Origin: Roseomonas acroporae
GTDB taxonomy: Bacteria; Pseudomonadota; Alphaproteobacteria; Acetobacterales; Acetobacteraceae
DNA length: 64,000 nucleotides
Assembly: GCF_023223525.1 (NCBI RefSeq)
Contig: NZ_JALPRX010000038.1
Location: forward strand, 62,001-126,000
Direction: 5' to 3'
Shown here: one piece after another, positions 24,696 to 33,612 of the stretch
How positions within the stretch are numbered: position 1 is the first letter of the stretch
Layout: the number at the start of each line of letters is the position of its first letter
Notes under the pieces: generated by a model
Databases searched by the model: none
Told to the model about the DNA's origin: nothing
Seen by the model: only the letters and a program-made list of their open reading frames with translations
Program-made: the position numbers and the translations under genes

Positions 24696-25078
24696 GCCCG
24701 TGCCCCGCTGCGCACCGGCCGCCGTGTGGGCCGCCGTGCGGGCCGCCGTGCGTCCTGCCTCGCCCTGGCATGACGGGGTGGCCGCCCCCCGCGACGCGGC
24801 CCGGCCGGCACGGGCGCCGGAGCGTCCCCTGGGGAGTCCCCTGGGGCATCCCCCAGGGCGTCCCCTGGGGCGGCCACGCCGCCCGCCATCCTTCCCGATC
24901 CCGTCCCGGACACCATGCTGCCTTCCGTCCCGACGCCCGCGGCATGCCGCCGCCATCGCTCCCGCAGGCTCCCCCCGCCCGGTCCAACGCGCCGCCCGCC
25001 GCAGCGGGCAGCCTCGTGGGCGGCCCAGCGGGGCCCCCAGCGGATGGCCCAGTGGATGGCCCGGCGGACGGCCATGGC
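24696..25078. other. Gap with short tandem and inverted repeats
   Basis: These 383 bases lie upstream of the kinase. Features are three near-copies of GGCCGCCGTG (about 24718-24750), a nest of CCCCTGGGG-type palindromes (about 24828-24866), and GATGGCCCAG-type repeats near 25030-25070. No gene is evident. The repeats may be folded leader RNA or slippage products. Confidence 0.5.
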
Positions 25079-26467
25079 TCAGGAGCCGGCGTCCGGCATC
25101 GCCGCCGGCTCCAGCAGCACCGGCTGCCCCGGCTGCACCTCCAGCACGGCGAGGCCGCGCTGCGCGCGCCCGTCCGGCAGCAGCCGCAGCGGGCCGGCGG
25201 CGCCGAGGAACAGCTCGCCCGTGCCCGGGTCGCGCACCGACCCGCCGCGCGCCGCGCGCACGGCCAGCCCGGTCGCGTCGTAGGCGATGCCGGCGAGCGG
25301 CGGCGCCCGCTCCCCGAAGGCGGCCTGGTAGCGCCCGTCGAATTGCGACTGGGCGACGGGATCCGCCCCCGGGAACCAGGCGCCGACCAGCGCCGGCTCG
25401 CTGCCGAGGCCGGGATCCGTCGCCCAGAGCGCGGTGCCGAGGAGGCGCACCGGCACGCTGATGCCGGCCTCGGCCAGCCCGGCCGCCAGGCGCCGCGCCT
25501 TCTCGCCGCTCTCGGCGATCAGGATGGCGTCGTAGCTGGCGCGCACCGGCTCGGGCGCCGGCATCGCCTCGGCGGGCGGCAGGGCCTCGGGGGTGCCCGG
25601 CGGCGGGGGCGCCGGCGCGGCGGGCGGCGGGGTGGCGCCGCCCTGGACGGCGATGCTGCGCAGCGCCGCCATGGCGTCACCGCGCGGCGGGAAGTAGGCG
25701 ACGGCCGGGCCCGGCAGCCCCTGCCCGGCCAGCGCCTCGTTCATGGCGGCGGCGAGGCGGCGGCCGAATTCGCCCTCCGGCGCCACCAGCGCGAAGCGGC
25801 GGGCGCCGCGCGACAGGGCGGCGCCGACCACCCGGCGCACCTGCTGCGCCGGGGTGACGCCCAGCACCCACACCGTGCCGCCGGCCTGGGCGCTGTCGCT
25901 GGTGAAGGCCAGCACCGGCACCTGGGCGGGGCGCGCCGTCTGCGCCACGGCGGCGGTCTCGCCCGCGGTGAGCGGGCCGACCAGCAGCCGCGCGCCCGAG
26001 GCGAGCGCGCTGCGCGCCGCCTCGGCCGCGCCGGCGCCGGTGCCGCGCGTGTCGTAGGGGGCCAGCTCCAGCGTGTTGTCGCCCTGCTCGAACAGGGCGA
26101 GCTGCGCCGCGCTCAGCATCGCCTGCCCGATCGGGGCGTTGCCGCCGGAGAGCGGCAGCAGCAGGCCGATCCGGGTGCGCGGCGGCAGCGGCTGCTCGGC
26201 CGGCAGGGCCTGCCCCTGCCGGGGCATGTAGACCACCTGCTGGGATTGCGGCGCACAGGCCAGCAGCGGGACAACCAGCAGGACGAGCGGGAGCAGGGCG
26301 CGTGACAGCAGACGGGCGGGACGACGGGGCGGCGCGGCCGGATCGCGGCACGCCGGCGGACGGGGCGGGGCCCGGCGCGGCGCCGATGGCGGGGCAGGCG
26401 GAAGGGCAGGCGGGCCGATCCGGCCTGGCGGATGAACTGGCAAGCGAACCTCCCGAATCGCCGGCAT
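25079..26467 (-). CDS. Penicillin-binding protein activator, LpoA-like lipoprotein
   Basis: The protein has 462 residues. A hydrophobic segment and lipobox (LLPLVLLVVPLLACAP, Cys near residue 71) follow a Pro/Arg-rich head of about 50 residues. The mature part is a two-lobe periplasmic-binding fold: RIGLLLPLSGGNAPIGQAML, ALASGARLLVGPLTAGET, VPVLAFTSDSAQAGG, VWVLGVTPAQQVRRVVGAAL and YDAILIAESGEKARRLAAGL. LpoA-type proteins activate the peptidoglycan synthase PBP1. Pairing with rsmI is conserved in Proteobacteria, here head to head. The only usable start is ATG 26467, so the 5' end overlaps the divergent rsmI by at least 82 bases. Confidence 0.85.
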   Translation of the reverse strand: MPAIREVRLPVHPPGRIGPPALPPAPPSAPRRAPPRPPACRDPAAPPRRPARLLSRALLPLVLLVVPLLACAPQSQQVVYMPRQGQALPAEQPLPPRTRIGLLLPLSGGNAPIGQAMLSAAQLALFEQGDNTLELAPYDTRGTGAGAAEAARSALASGARLLVGPLTAGETAAVAQTARPAQVPVLAFTSDSAQAGGTVWVLGVTPAQQVRRVVGAALSRGARRFALVAPEGEFGRRLAAAMNEALAGQGLPGPAVAYFPPRGDAMAALRSIAVQGGATPPPAAPAPPPPGTPEALPPAEAMPAPEPVRASYDAILIAESGEKARRLAAGLAEAGISVPVRLLGTALWATDPGLGSEPALVGAWFPGADPVAQSQFDGRYQAAFGERAPPLAGIAYDATGLAVRAARGGSVRDPGTGELFLGAAGPLRLLPDGRAQRGLAVLEVQPGQPVLLEPAAMPDAGS

Positions 26468-27312
26468 CGCTGCCGGGCCTTACCCTGGTGGCCACGCCGA
26501 TCGGCAATCTCGGCGACCTTTCCCCGCGGGCCCTGACGGCGCTGCGGACCGCCGACGCCGTGCTGTGCGAGGACACCAGGGTAACGGGCGCCCTGCTCGC
26601 GCGACATGGCGTTTCGGTGGCGCTGCAACCCCTGCACGATCACAACGAGTCCGTCCAGTTGCCGCGCGTGCTGGCGCGGCTGCGGCGGGGCGACCGGCTG
26701 GCGCTCGCCTCGGATGCCGGCACGCCGCTGGTCTCCGACCCCGGCTACCGGCTGGTGCGCGCCGCCATCGCCGAGGGGCTGCCGGTGACGGCGGTGCCAG
26801 GCCCCAACGCGGCGCTCACGGCGCTGACCCTGTCCGGCCTGCCGCCGCACCCCTTCCTGTTCCTCGGCTTCCTGCCGCCGCGGGCCGGCCCCCGCGCGCG
26901 CCAGATCGCCGGGCTGCGGGCGGCCGAGCGCGCGGGGCTGGCCGCGACGCTGGTGCTCTACGAGGCGCCGCACCGCGTCGCCGAGACGCTGGCGGCGCTG
27001 GCCGAGGGGCTGGGCGAACGCCCGGCCGCGCTGGCGCGGGAGCTGACCAAGCGGTTCGAGGAGGTGGTGCGCGGCACGCTGCCGGAACTCGCCGCCCGCT
27101 ACGCCGAGGCACCGCCGCTCGGCGAGGTGGTGCTGGTGGTGGGGCCGCCGCCCGAGGAGACGGTGGGCGAGGAGGACCTCGATTCGCGCCTGCGCGCGGC
27201 GCTCGACGGCGGGCTCAGCCTGCGCGACGCGGCGGCGGCGGTGGCGGAGGCGACGGGGCTGCCGCGCCGGCAGGTCTACGGCCGGGCGCTGGCGCTGATG
27301 CGCGAGGGATGA
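26386..27312 (+). CDS. rsmI: 16S rRNA (cytidine1402-2'-O)-methyltransferase RsmI
   Basis: The protein has 308 residues from ATG 26386 (an in-frame GTG at 26302 would add 28). RsmI methylates the ribose of C1402 in the decoding centre. Family motifs are LTLVATPIGNLGDLSPRAL, ADAVLCEDTRVTGALLARHG, LALASDAGTPLVSDPGYRLV, VTAVPGPNAALTALTLSGL, FLFLGFLPPR, LVLYEAPHRVAETL and ELTKRFEEVVRG. The C-terminal helix (LPRRQVYGRALALMREG) is normal. The N-terminal 28 residues before LPGLTLV are variable and are antisense to the start of the LpoA-like gene. The yraN gene that often follows is absent. Confidence 0.93.
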   Translation: MAGQAEGQAGRSGLADELASEPPESPASLPGLTLVATPIGNLGDLSPRALTALRTADAVLCEDTRVTGALLARHGVSVALQPLHDHNESVQLPRVLARLRRGDRLALASDAGTPLVSDPGYRLVRAAIAEGLPVTAVPGPNAALTALTLSGLPPHPFLFLGFLPPRAGPRARQIAGLRAAERAGLAATLVLYEAPHRVAETLAALAEGLGERPAALARELTKRFEEVVRGTLPELAARYAEAPPLGEVVLVVGPPPEETVGEEDLDSRLRAALDGGLSLRDAAAAVAEATGLPRRQVYGRALALMREG

Positions 27313-27405
27313 TCCCGGGGGGCACGCCGCCCCCGCCTCGCCCCCGCCGCCGATCCGCTCCATCCCGTCGTTTTCCGCGCGGATTCACGCCGCCGGGCGT
27401 CGCCG

Positions 27406-27450
27406 CTGGAGCCGTTCCAGCCTGACCGTATCAGGCCGGAACGGCTCCAG
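27406..27450. terminator. P-module palindrome after rsmI, 20-bp arms
   Basis: CTGGAGCCGTTCCAGCCTGA and its mirror (27431-27450) pair with a single mismatch around a five-base loop CCGTA. It lies between convergent rsmI and enoyl-CoA hydratase genes and should end both transcripts. Confidence 0.8.
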
Positions 27451-27510
27451 CCTTCCGGTTTTTCGCATTTTCCGGGTCGCCGGTTGAGTACGCCCGGCTT
27501 GCAAACGCTC
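27450..27510 (-). repeat. E-module copy joined to the palindrome
   Basis: On the minus strand it reads GAGCGTTTGCAAGCC, a GC hairpin built on GGGCGTACTCAACC, GGAAAATGCGAAAAACCGGA and AAGGCTGGAGCC leading into the palindrome. It matches the 18114 unit in the flanks, while the hairpin is closer to that of the 48819 copy. Confidence 0.75.
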
Positions 27511-27526
27511 CGGCCGGCGATCCGCT

Positions 27527-28330
27527 CTACCGCCCCACCCAGCGTGGCGCCCGCTTCTCCACGAAGGCGCGCGGCCCTTCCCGGAAATCCTCCGTCTCGC
27601 GGATCCTGGCGCTGGCCTCGCGGCTGAGGCGCCAGAGCGTCTCGTCGTCCAGCTCCCCGGCGCGGCGGGCGATGGCGAGGCTCTCGCGCACGGCGATCGG
27701 CGCGTTGGCGACGATGCGGCGCGCGAGGTCGAGCGCCGCCGCGAGCACCTCGCCCGCCGGCACCACCCGGTTGAGCAGCCCGTGCCGCTCGGCCTCGGCG
27801 GCGGCGAGCGGCTCGCCGGTCGCGATCATCCGTAGGGCGACGGCGCGCGGCAGGGCGCGCGGCAGGCGGAACACGCCGCCGGCGGCGGCCACCAGGCTGC
27901 GCTTCACCTCGGGCAGGCCGAAGGTGGCGGAATCGGCGGCCACGGCCATGTCGCAGGCGAGCAGCAGCTCCAGCCCGCCGGCCAGGGCGTGGCCCTGCGC
28001 GGCGGCGATCCAGGGCTTGGCGCGCGGGGCGCGGACGAAGCCGGCGAAGCCGCCGGTCTCGGTGTGCAGGGTGTGGACGCGGCCGGCCGCGACCTCCTTC
28101 AGGTCGGCGCCGGCGCAGAAGGCGTGCGGGCCGGCGCCGGTGAGGATGGCGACGCGGATCTCCGGGTCCGCCTCCACCCGCTCGACGATGGCGCCGAGCG
28201 CCGCGGCCAGCGCGCCGTTGACGGCGTTGCGTGCCTCCGGCCGGTTGAGCGTGACCAGCGCGACATGCGGCTCGGGCAGGCCGAGCAGCACCGGGCCGCT
28301 GGGCGGCGTGCCGTCGGGCGTTTCGGTCAT
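27527..28330 (-). CDS. Enoyl-CoA hydratase/isomerase
   Basis: The protein has 267 residues and belongs to the crotonase family. It shows VALVTLNRPEARNAVNG, the first oxyanion loop in AFCAGADLKEVAAG, and HALAGGLELLLACDMAVAAD with GLPEVKRSL, which supply the second oxyanion NH and the catalytic Glu pair. The likely reaction is hydration of an enoyl-CoA in a beta-oxidation-type pathway. It is downstream of the thiolase-like gene in the same minus-strand unit (89-base gap) and next to the IclR-controlled cluster, so it should act with the acyl-CoA dehydrogenase and SDR encoded opposite. Confidence 0.9.
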   Translation of the reverse strand: MTETPDGTPPSGPVLLGLPEPHVALVTLNRPEARNAVNGALAAALGAIVERVEADPEIRVAILTGAGPHAFCAGADLKEVAAGRVHTLHTETGGFAGFVRAPRAKPWIAAAQGHALAGGLELLLACDMAVAADSATFGLPEVKRSLVAAAGGVFRLPRALPRAVALRMIATGEPLAAAEAERHGLLNRVVPAGEVLAAALDLARRIVANAPIAVRESLAIARRAGELDDETLWRLSREASARIRETEDFREGPRAFVEKRAPRWVGR

Positions 28331-28353
28331 GGCGTGTTCCCCCGTTCTCTCGT

Positions 28354-28431
28354 GGCGATCCCGCCGGTCGGGCCGGCGTGGCGATCCTGCCGGTCGGGCC
28401 GGCGTGGCGATCCCGCCGGTCAGGCCGGCTG
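28354..28431. repeat. 26-bp tandem repeat between thiolase and hydratase genes
   Basis: Three copies of a unit built on GGCGATCC(C/T)GCCGGTC(G/A)GGCCGGC(G)T, 26 bases apart, fill the short gap and enter the last codons of the thiolase-like gene. Each carries a small GCCGGTC/GGCCGGC inverted repeat. Confidence 0.75.
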
Positions 28432-29955
28432 CCAGTCGGCGATGCCGTCCGCGGCCGGGCGCAGCCGGCCCGGCAGTCCGATCGGCGAGCGGTCCTGACG
28501 CTTGAGCAGCGCGATGGTCCCGGCCTCCGCGCCCGGCACGCGGGCGAGGGTGCGCCGCCCGTCGGCGAGGCGGCAGATCAGCACGCCGTGCGTCGGCGCG
28601 CTGTCGCGGTCGTGCAGCACGGTGAAGGTCTCGATCGCGGCGTCGCCGGCGGGCTCGGGCGCGAAGGCGGGGACGGGGCCGCGCGCGGCGTCGGCGGCGT
28701 CCTGCACGCCGTGCGGCCGCGCCACGCGCGGCATGCCGGTCGCGTGCGCGGCGGGGTGCGCGGCGGGGCGCGCGGCGAGCACCACCGCGTGGTGCTTGGT
28801 GACGAACTCGCCCTGGCCGTAGAGCAGCCCGGTCGCCTCCGGCCGCTCGCGCAGGGCGCGCACCATCGCGCAGGCGGCATGCGTCATGTAGGTGTTGAGC
28901 GGCGCGCCGAAGAAGGTGAGGCCGCCCGTGGTGGTCGGCACCGCGTCCGGCGGCAGGCCGAGCCGGCGCGCGGCCATGCGCGGCACGCAGGGAAAGCAGC
29001 TGTACAGCTCCAGCACCGAGAAGTCGGCGCCTTCCTCGGCGGCGATGCGGCCGCAGGCGTCGAGCACGGCGTTCTGCGCGTGGCTCTCGGCGTACTGGTC
29101 GCGGTCGAGGTAGTCGCGCGGCTCCACCGCCGAGGCGCCGCCCCAGAGGTGGATCAGCCGATCCTCCGGGATGCCGCGCCGGCGGGCCTCGGCGCGGCTC
29201 GCCAGCAGCACCGCGCCGCCCTGGTTCACCATCGGGTTGGCGACCATCAGCTTGTTGTACGGGTAGGCGATGGGCCGGTTGGCGGGCGAGGGCGTCGCGA
29301 TCTCCTCGGCCGAGGCGCCACGCCGGATCCAGGCGGCGGGGTTCTCCGCCGCGACGCGCGAGAAGGCGGCCCAGAGGGCGGCATCCTCGGCCAGCGCCTC
29401 GGCCGGGGTCAGGCCCCAGGCGGCGGCGGTGGCGTTCTCGTAGAACGGGTAGACGTTGGTCGGCTCGGAGGCGGCGAGCCGCCGGGCCAGCGGCCGGAGG
29501 TAGCTGCGGTCGCGCACGCGGCTGGCCGTCGGGTCGGGCGCGGTCCAGGGCAGCGCGACGCCGGCCTTGCGCGCGGCGGCCACGGCGTGCGCCGCCTCGG
29601 CGCCGGTCACGGCCGCGACCGCGCTCTCGCCGCGCGCGATCCGGCCGGCGGCCTCGTGGATGAAGCGCACCGGGCTCTCGCCGCCGATCGGGCCGTAATT
29701 CAGCCGCGCCGGGCGGCGGCCGAGCCGCGCGGCCAGCGCCGCCGGCAGGTCGGGGTAGGGCCAGGAGACGGAATTGACGATGTCGAGGCTGTCGAGCCGG
29801 TCGAGCAGGCCGGGATCGCCGGCATCGCCGGCGGCGCGGCGCAGCGCCTCGGCCATCAGGGCGGCGGGTTCGAGCGCCTCCCGCGGCTCGGCCGGGCGGT
29901 CCTTGATCTCGCCCACGCCGATGATGACGGGGATGCGGTCCTCGTCCGCTGCCAT
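28420..29955 (-). CDS. Thiolase-like acetyl-CoA acetyltransferase (SCP-x/type 1)
   Basis: The protein has 511 residues. It has the divergent thiolase layout seen in many actinobacterial and alphaproteobacterial catabolic genes: RIPVIIGVGEIKDRPAEPRE at the start, VAAVTGAEAAHAVAAARKAG, PYNKLMVANPMVNQGGAVLL, FSVLELYSCFPCVPRMAARR with a Cys near 323, and GLTFFGAPLNTYMTHAACAM with the late His. A C-terminal OB-like domain is added (about 430-511: HGVLICRLADGRRTLARVPG). The canonical N-terminal nucleophile Cys is not obvious (the local sequence is VTGAEAAHA), so true thiolysis is not assured. It is co-oriented with the hydratase and downstream of iclR. Confidence 0.8.
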   Translation of the reverse strand: MAADEDRIPVIIGVGEIKDRPAEPREALEPAALMAEALRRAAGDAGDPGLLDRLDSLDIVNSVSWPYPDLPAALAARLGRRPARLNYGPIGGESPVRFIHEAAGRIARGESAVAAVTGAEAAHAVAAARKAGVALPWTAPDPTASRVRDRSYLRPLARRLAASEPTNVYPFYENATAAAWGLTPAEALAEDAALWAAFSRVAAENPAAWIRRGASAEEIATPSPANRPIAYPYNKLMVANPMVNQGGAVLLASRAEARRRGIPEDRLIHLWGGASAVEPRDYLDRDQYAESHAQNAVLDACGRIAAEEGADFSVLELYSCFPCVPRMAARRLGLPPDAVPTTTGGLTFFGAPLNTYMTHAACAMVRALRERPEATGLLYGQGEFVTKHHAVVLAARPAAHPAAHATGMPRVARPHGVQDAADAARGPVPAFAPEPAGDAAIETFTVLHDRDSAPTHGVLICRLADGRRTLARVPGAEAGTIALLKRQDRSPIGLPGRLRPAADGIADWQPA

Positions 29956-30091
29956 GCCGATCCTCTCCTCCCGATCGCGTCCGGGGTGTCGCCCCCGTTG
30001 CCGCCGGACCGGCCCGCGGGCCGGTCCGGCGGGCCTTTCCTTCCCGGCACGGAAGCCCTCGCCATCCCGCCGCCGGCCACCCGGACGGCTC

Positions 30092-30994
30092 TCAGCGCCC
30101 CAGCGCCGGCGCGATGATCCGCCCGAGATGCACGAGCCGCGGCCCGATCTCCGACTCCAGCCGCGCCACGTCCAGCACCAGCCCGCCCGCGCCGCAATTC
30201 ATCGCCAGCACCGTGCTCCCGTCCGGCGAGACCAGCGGCACGCCGACCGCGCGCACGTCCGGCTCCCATTCCCGGTCCACGAGGCAGAAGCCGCGTGCGC
30301 GGATCTGGGCGATGGCGTCCTCCACGCGGTCGCGCAGCGCCGGCCATTCCTCCTGGTAGCGGGTGGCGAAGCGCTCGTAGAGCAGGGCGCGCTCCCGCTC
30401 GCCGATCGCCGCGAGCCAGGCGCGGCCGACCGAGGAGCGCACCATCTCCACCCGGCTGCCCACCTCCAGGCGCAGCCGGGTCAGCGAGCTGGCCTGGCAG
30501 GTGTCGAGGTAGATCATGCTGATCCGGTCGGGGCTGGCGATCGAGACCGAGGCGCCGGCCGCGTTCGCCAGCGCCTGCATGTGGTCGCGCGCCACCTGCC
30601 GCAGGCCGAGGTTGGACAGCACCGGATGGCTCAGCGCCAGCAGCGGCGCCGCCGGCTCGTAGCGGCCGAGGCGCGGGACGTAGCTGAGATAGCCGAGCTC
30701 GGTCAGCGTGTAGGTCAGGCGCGAGACGGTCGGCTTGGGCAGCCCGGTCAGCGCCGCCAGCTCGTTGTTGCCGAGGGCGCCCTGGCCGGGGCGGAAGGCG
30801 CGCAGGATCTCCAGCCCGCGCGCCAGGGCCCAGACGAATTTCCGGTCCCTGGCGTGGGCGGGGCCGAGATCGTGGTGGTCGTAGATCAGCCGCACGGCGG
30901 AGCGCGACCGGCGCGCGTCGCCGTCCCCGCCGCCGGCGTCGTCCCCCGCGCCCTGCCTCGCCGGCTTGCCGCCCGTGCTGGCCCTGCTTTCCAT
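30092..30994 (-). CDS. IclR-family transcriptional regulator
   Basis: The protein has 300 residues. After a 45-residue basic/Gly head comes the winged HTH (FVWALARGLEILRAFRPGQ, then NNELAALTGLPKPTVSRLTY and TLTELGYL), and then the IclR effector domain (LRQVARDHMQALANAAGAS, SRVEMVRSSVGRAWLAAIGE, CLVDREWEPDVRAVGVPL). The FVxSLARGLxVL pattern is that of PcaR/PobR-type regulators of aromatic and acid catabolism. It is divergent from the flavoprotein/ACAD/ligase operon and upstream of the thiolase and hydratase genes. The palindrome at 31058-31084 is a likely binding site. Confidence 0.9.
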   Translation of the reverse strand: MESRASTGGKPARQGAGDDAGGGDGDARRSRSAVRLIYDHHDLGPAHARDRKFVWALARGLEILRAFRPGQGALGNNELAALTGLPKPTVSRLTYTLTELGYLSYVPRLGRYEPAAPLLALSHPVLSNLGLRQVARDHMQALANAAGASVSIASPDRISMIYLDTCQASSLTRLRLEVGSRVEMVRSSVGRAWLAAIGERERALLYERFATRYQEEWPALRDRVEDAIAQIRARGFCLVDREWEPDVRAVGVPLVSPDGSTVLAMNCGAGGLVLDVARLESEIGPRLVHLGRIIAPALGR

Positions 30995-31057
30995 CCCGCC
31001 CCGCCCTGCCTGGACGACGAGCCTAGCCCGGCATTGCGTGGCGGACCAATGATTTTG

Positions 31058-31084
31058 CTAGGCGGAACACGTACGAGTGCCTAG
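31058..31084. promoter_or_regulatory. Probable IclR operator
   Basis: CTAGGC and GCCTAG form perfect 6-bp arms 15 bases apart in the divergent region, with an inner near-palindrome CACGTACGAGTG. A further GCCTAG half-site lies at 31022-31027. It is located 63 bases before iclR and about 105 before the flavoprotein gene. This is the AT-richest part of the region (AATGATTTTGC upstream). Confidence 0.55.
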
Positions 31085-31122
31085 GATCGCCCGGCAGAGG
31101 AAACACAGGAAAGGACCCGGTC

Positions 31123-31182
31123 ATGCACCGAATCCGCGCGCGCCTCGCGGCCCGCTTCCACGCGGCGCCAGGCCGGGGCTGA
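31123..31182 (+). CDS. Possible 19-residue leader ORF
   Basis: A good ribosome site (AGGAAAGGACC) precedes ATG 31123, and the frame encodes only MHRIRARLAARFHAAPGRG before TGA at 31180. The flavoprotein ATG follows 7 bases later and has only a weak site of its own. It could be a translational leader, or the Shine-Dalgarno could be misplaced. The peptide is Arg-rich (five Arg in 19). Confidence 0.3.
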   Translation: MHRIRARLAARFHAAPGRG

Positions 31183-31189
31183 ACGGACC

Positions 31190-32140
31190 ATGCCCATTCC
31201 CGCCCCGTTCCACGGCCGGCTGCGCGTGCCGGCCGTCGCCGCGCCCATGTTCCTGGTCTCCAACCCCGACCTCGTGGTGGAGACCTGCCGCGGCGGCATC
31301 GTCGGCACCTTCCCCTCGCTGAACCAGCGGACCAACGAGGGCTATGCCGACTGGCTCGACGAGATCGCCGGCCGGCTCGGCCCGCAGGACGCGCCCTACG
31401 GCGTGAACCTGATCGTCAACCGCTCCAACAAGCGGCTGGACGGGGACCTCGCCACCACGGTGGCGCGGAAGGTGCCGCTGGTCATCACCTCGCTCGGCGC
31501 GGTGAAGGAGCTGGTGGACGCGGTGCACGCCTATGGCGGCCTCGTCTTCCACGACGTGATCAACCTGCGCCACGCCGCCAAGGCGGCGGAGGCCGGGGTG
31601 GACGGGCTGATCGCCGTCTCGGCCGGGGCGGGCGGCCATGCCGGGCTGCTCAGCCCCTTCGCCTTCCTCTCGGAGCTGCGGCAGATCTTCCAGGGCACGC
31701 TGCTGCTCTCGGGCAGCATCACCACCGGCGCGCACATCGCGGCGGCGCGGCTGATGGGGGCGGACCTCGCCTATATCGGCACGCGCTTCATCGCGACGCA
31801 GGAGAGCATGGCCTCCGACACCTACAAGGAGATGGTGCTGGAGGCGAAGGCGAAGGACGTGATCTACACGCCGGCGATCAGCGGCGTGAACGCGAATTTC
31901 CTGCGCCAGAGCCTGGTCGCCGCCGGGCTCGACCCCGAGAACCTGCCGCCCAAGCCGACCGTCCACGTCGATGCCGAGCACCGGCCGTGGAAGAACATCT
32001 GGTCGGCCGGGCATGGCGTCGGCGCCATCGAGGACGTGCCGGCCACGGCGGCGCTCTGCGAGCGGCTCGCGCGCGAGTACCGCGAGGCGGTCGCGGCCGA
32101 GGCGGATTTCGCGCGCCGCCAAGAGACGGTCCCGGCCTGA
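31190..32140 (+). CDS. Nitronate monooxygenase-like FMN flavoprotein
   Basis: The protein has 316 residues with the 2-nitropropane dioxygenase TIM-barrel fold: VPAVAAPMFLVSNPDLVVET, GIVGTFPSLN, APYGVNLIVNRSN, GLIAVSAGAGGHAGLLSPFA (the FMN phosphate and active-site loop), and GADLAYIGTRFIATQES. Known members oxidise alkyl nitronates; many are annotated only as NAD(P)H-dependent flavin oxidoreductases or trans-enoyl-ACP reductase relatives. It is the first gene of the IclR-facing operon, 20 bases before an acyl-CoA dehydrogenase, so a role in fatty-acyl or xenobiotic breakdown is inferred. Confidence 0.86.
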   Translation: MPIPAPFHGRLRVPAVAAPMFLVSNPDLVVETCRGGIVGTFPSLNQRTNEGYADWLDEIAGRLGPQDAPYGVNLIVNRSNKRLDGDLATTVARKVPLVITSLGAVKELVDAVHAYGGLVFHDVINLRHAAKAAEAGVDGLIAVSAGAGGHAGLLSPFAFLSELRQIFQGTLLLSGSITTGAHIAAARLMGADLAYIGTRFIATQESMASDTYKEMVLEAKAKDVIYTPAISGVNANFLRQSLVAAGLDPENLPPKPTVHVDAEHRPWKNIWSAGHGVGAIEDVPATAALCERLAREYREAVAAEADFARRQETVPA

Positions 32141-32160
32141 GCCGCGGGAGGAAGGACGAC

Positions 32161-33342
<1,182 letters not shown>

Positions 33343-33612
33343 CCCGGCGCACGGGCATCGGGGCGCCGCGGCGGCAGGGGAGGGCGTTGCCCTCCCCCGC
33401 ACCCCCTCCCACCAAAGGGCGAAGCCCCTTTGGAAACCCCGTTCAGGGAAACGGCCTCGCGGATTGAACCGTCGGGGTTCGAAAACCAACGGGGGGTCCG
33501 GGGGGCTTCGCCCCCAGCGGGGATCGCCAAGGGGCGGCGCCCCTGGCCGGAGGGGTACGGGGAGGGCGGAGCCCTCCCCGCTGGTAAGCACAGGGAAGGA
33601 AGCAGGACAGGA
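33343..33612. repeat. Second array of GGGC-NNN-GCCC hairpins
   Basis: Five stem-loops with three-base loops lie in 270 bases: 33377-33397 (9-bp arms, loop GTT), about 33412-33433 (CCAAAGGG arms, loop GAA), 33501-33515 (GGGGGC-TTC-GCCCCC), about 33528-33546 (loop GGC), and 33559-33579 (9-bp arms, loop GGA). The CCAAAGGG/GAA hairpin with its GGAAACCCC tail is shared with 2697-2724. An intervening 33450-33490 stretch (GGTTCGAAAACC) is unlike the rest. Confidence 0.85.

Noticed and set aside
28354-28431. The 26-bp repeats as a direct-repeat attachment site
   Set aside because: Three tandem units without an integrase or a distant partner copy do not support an att site.
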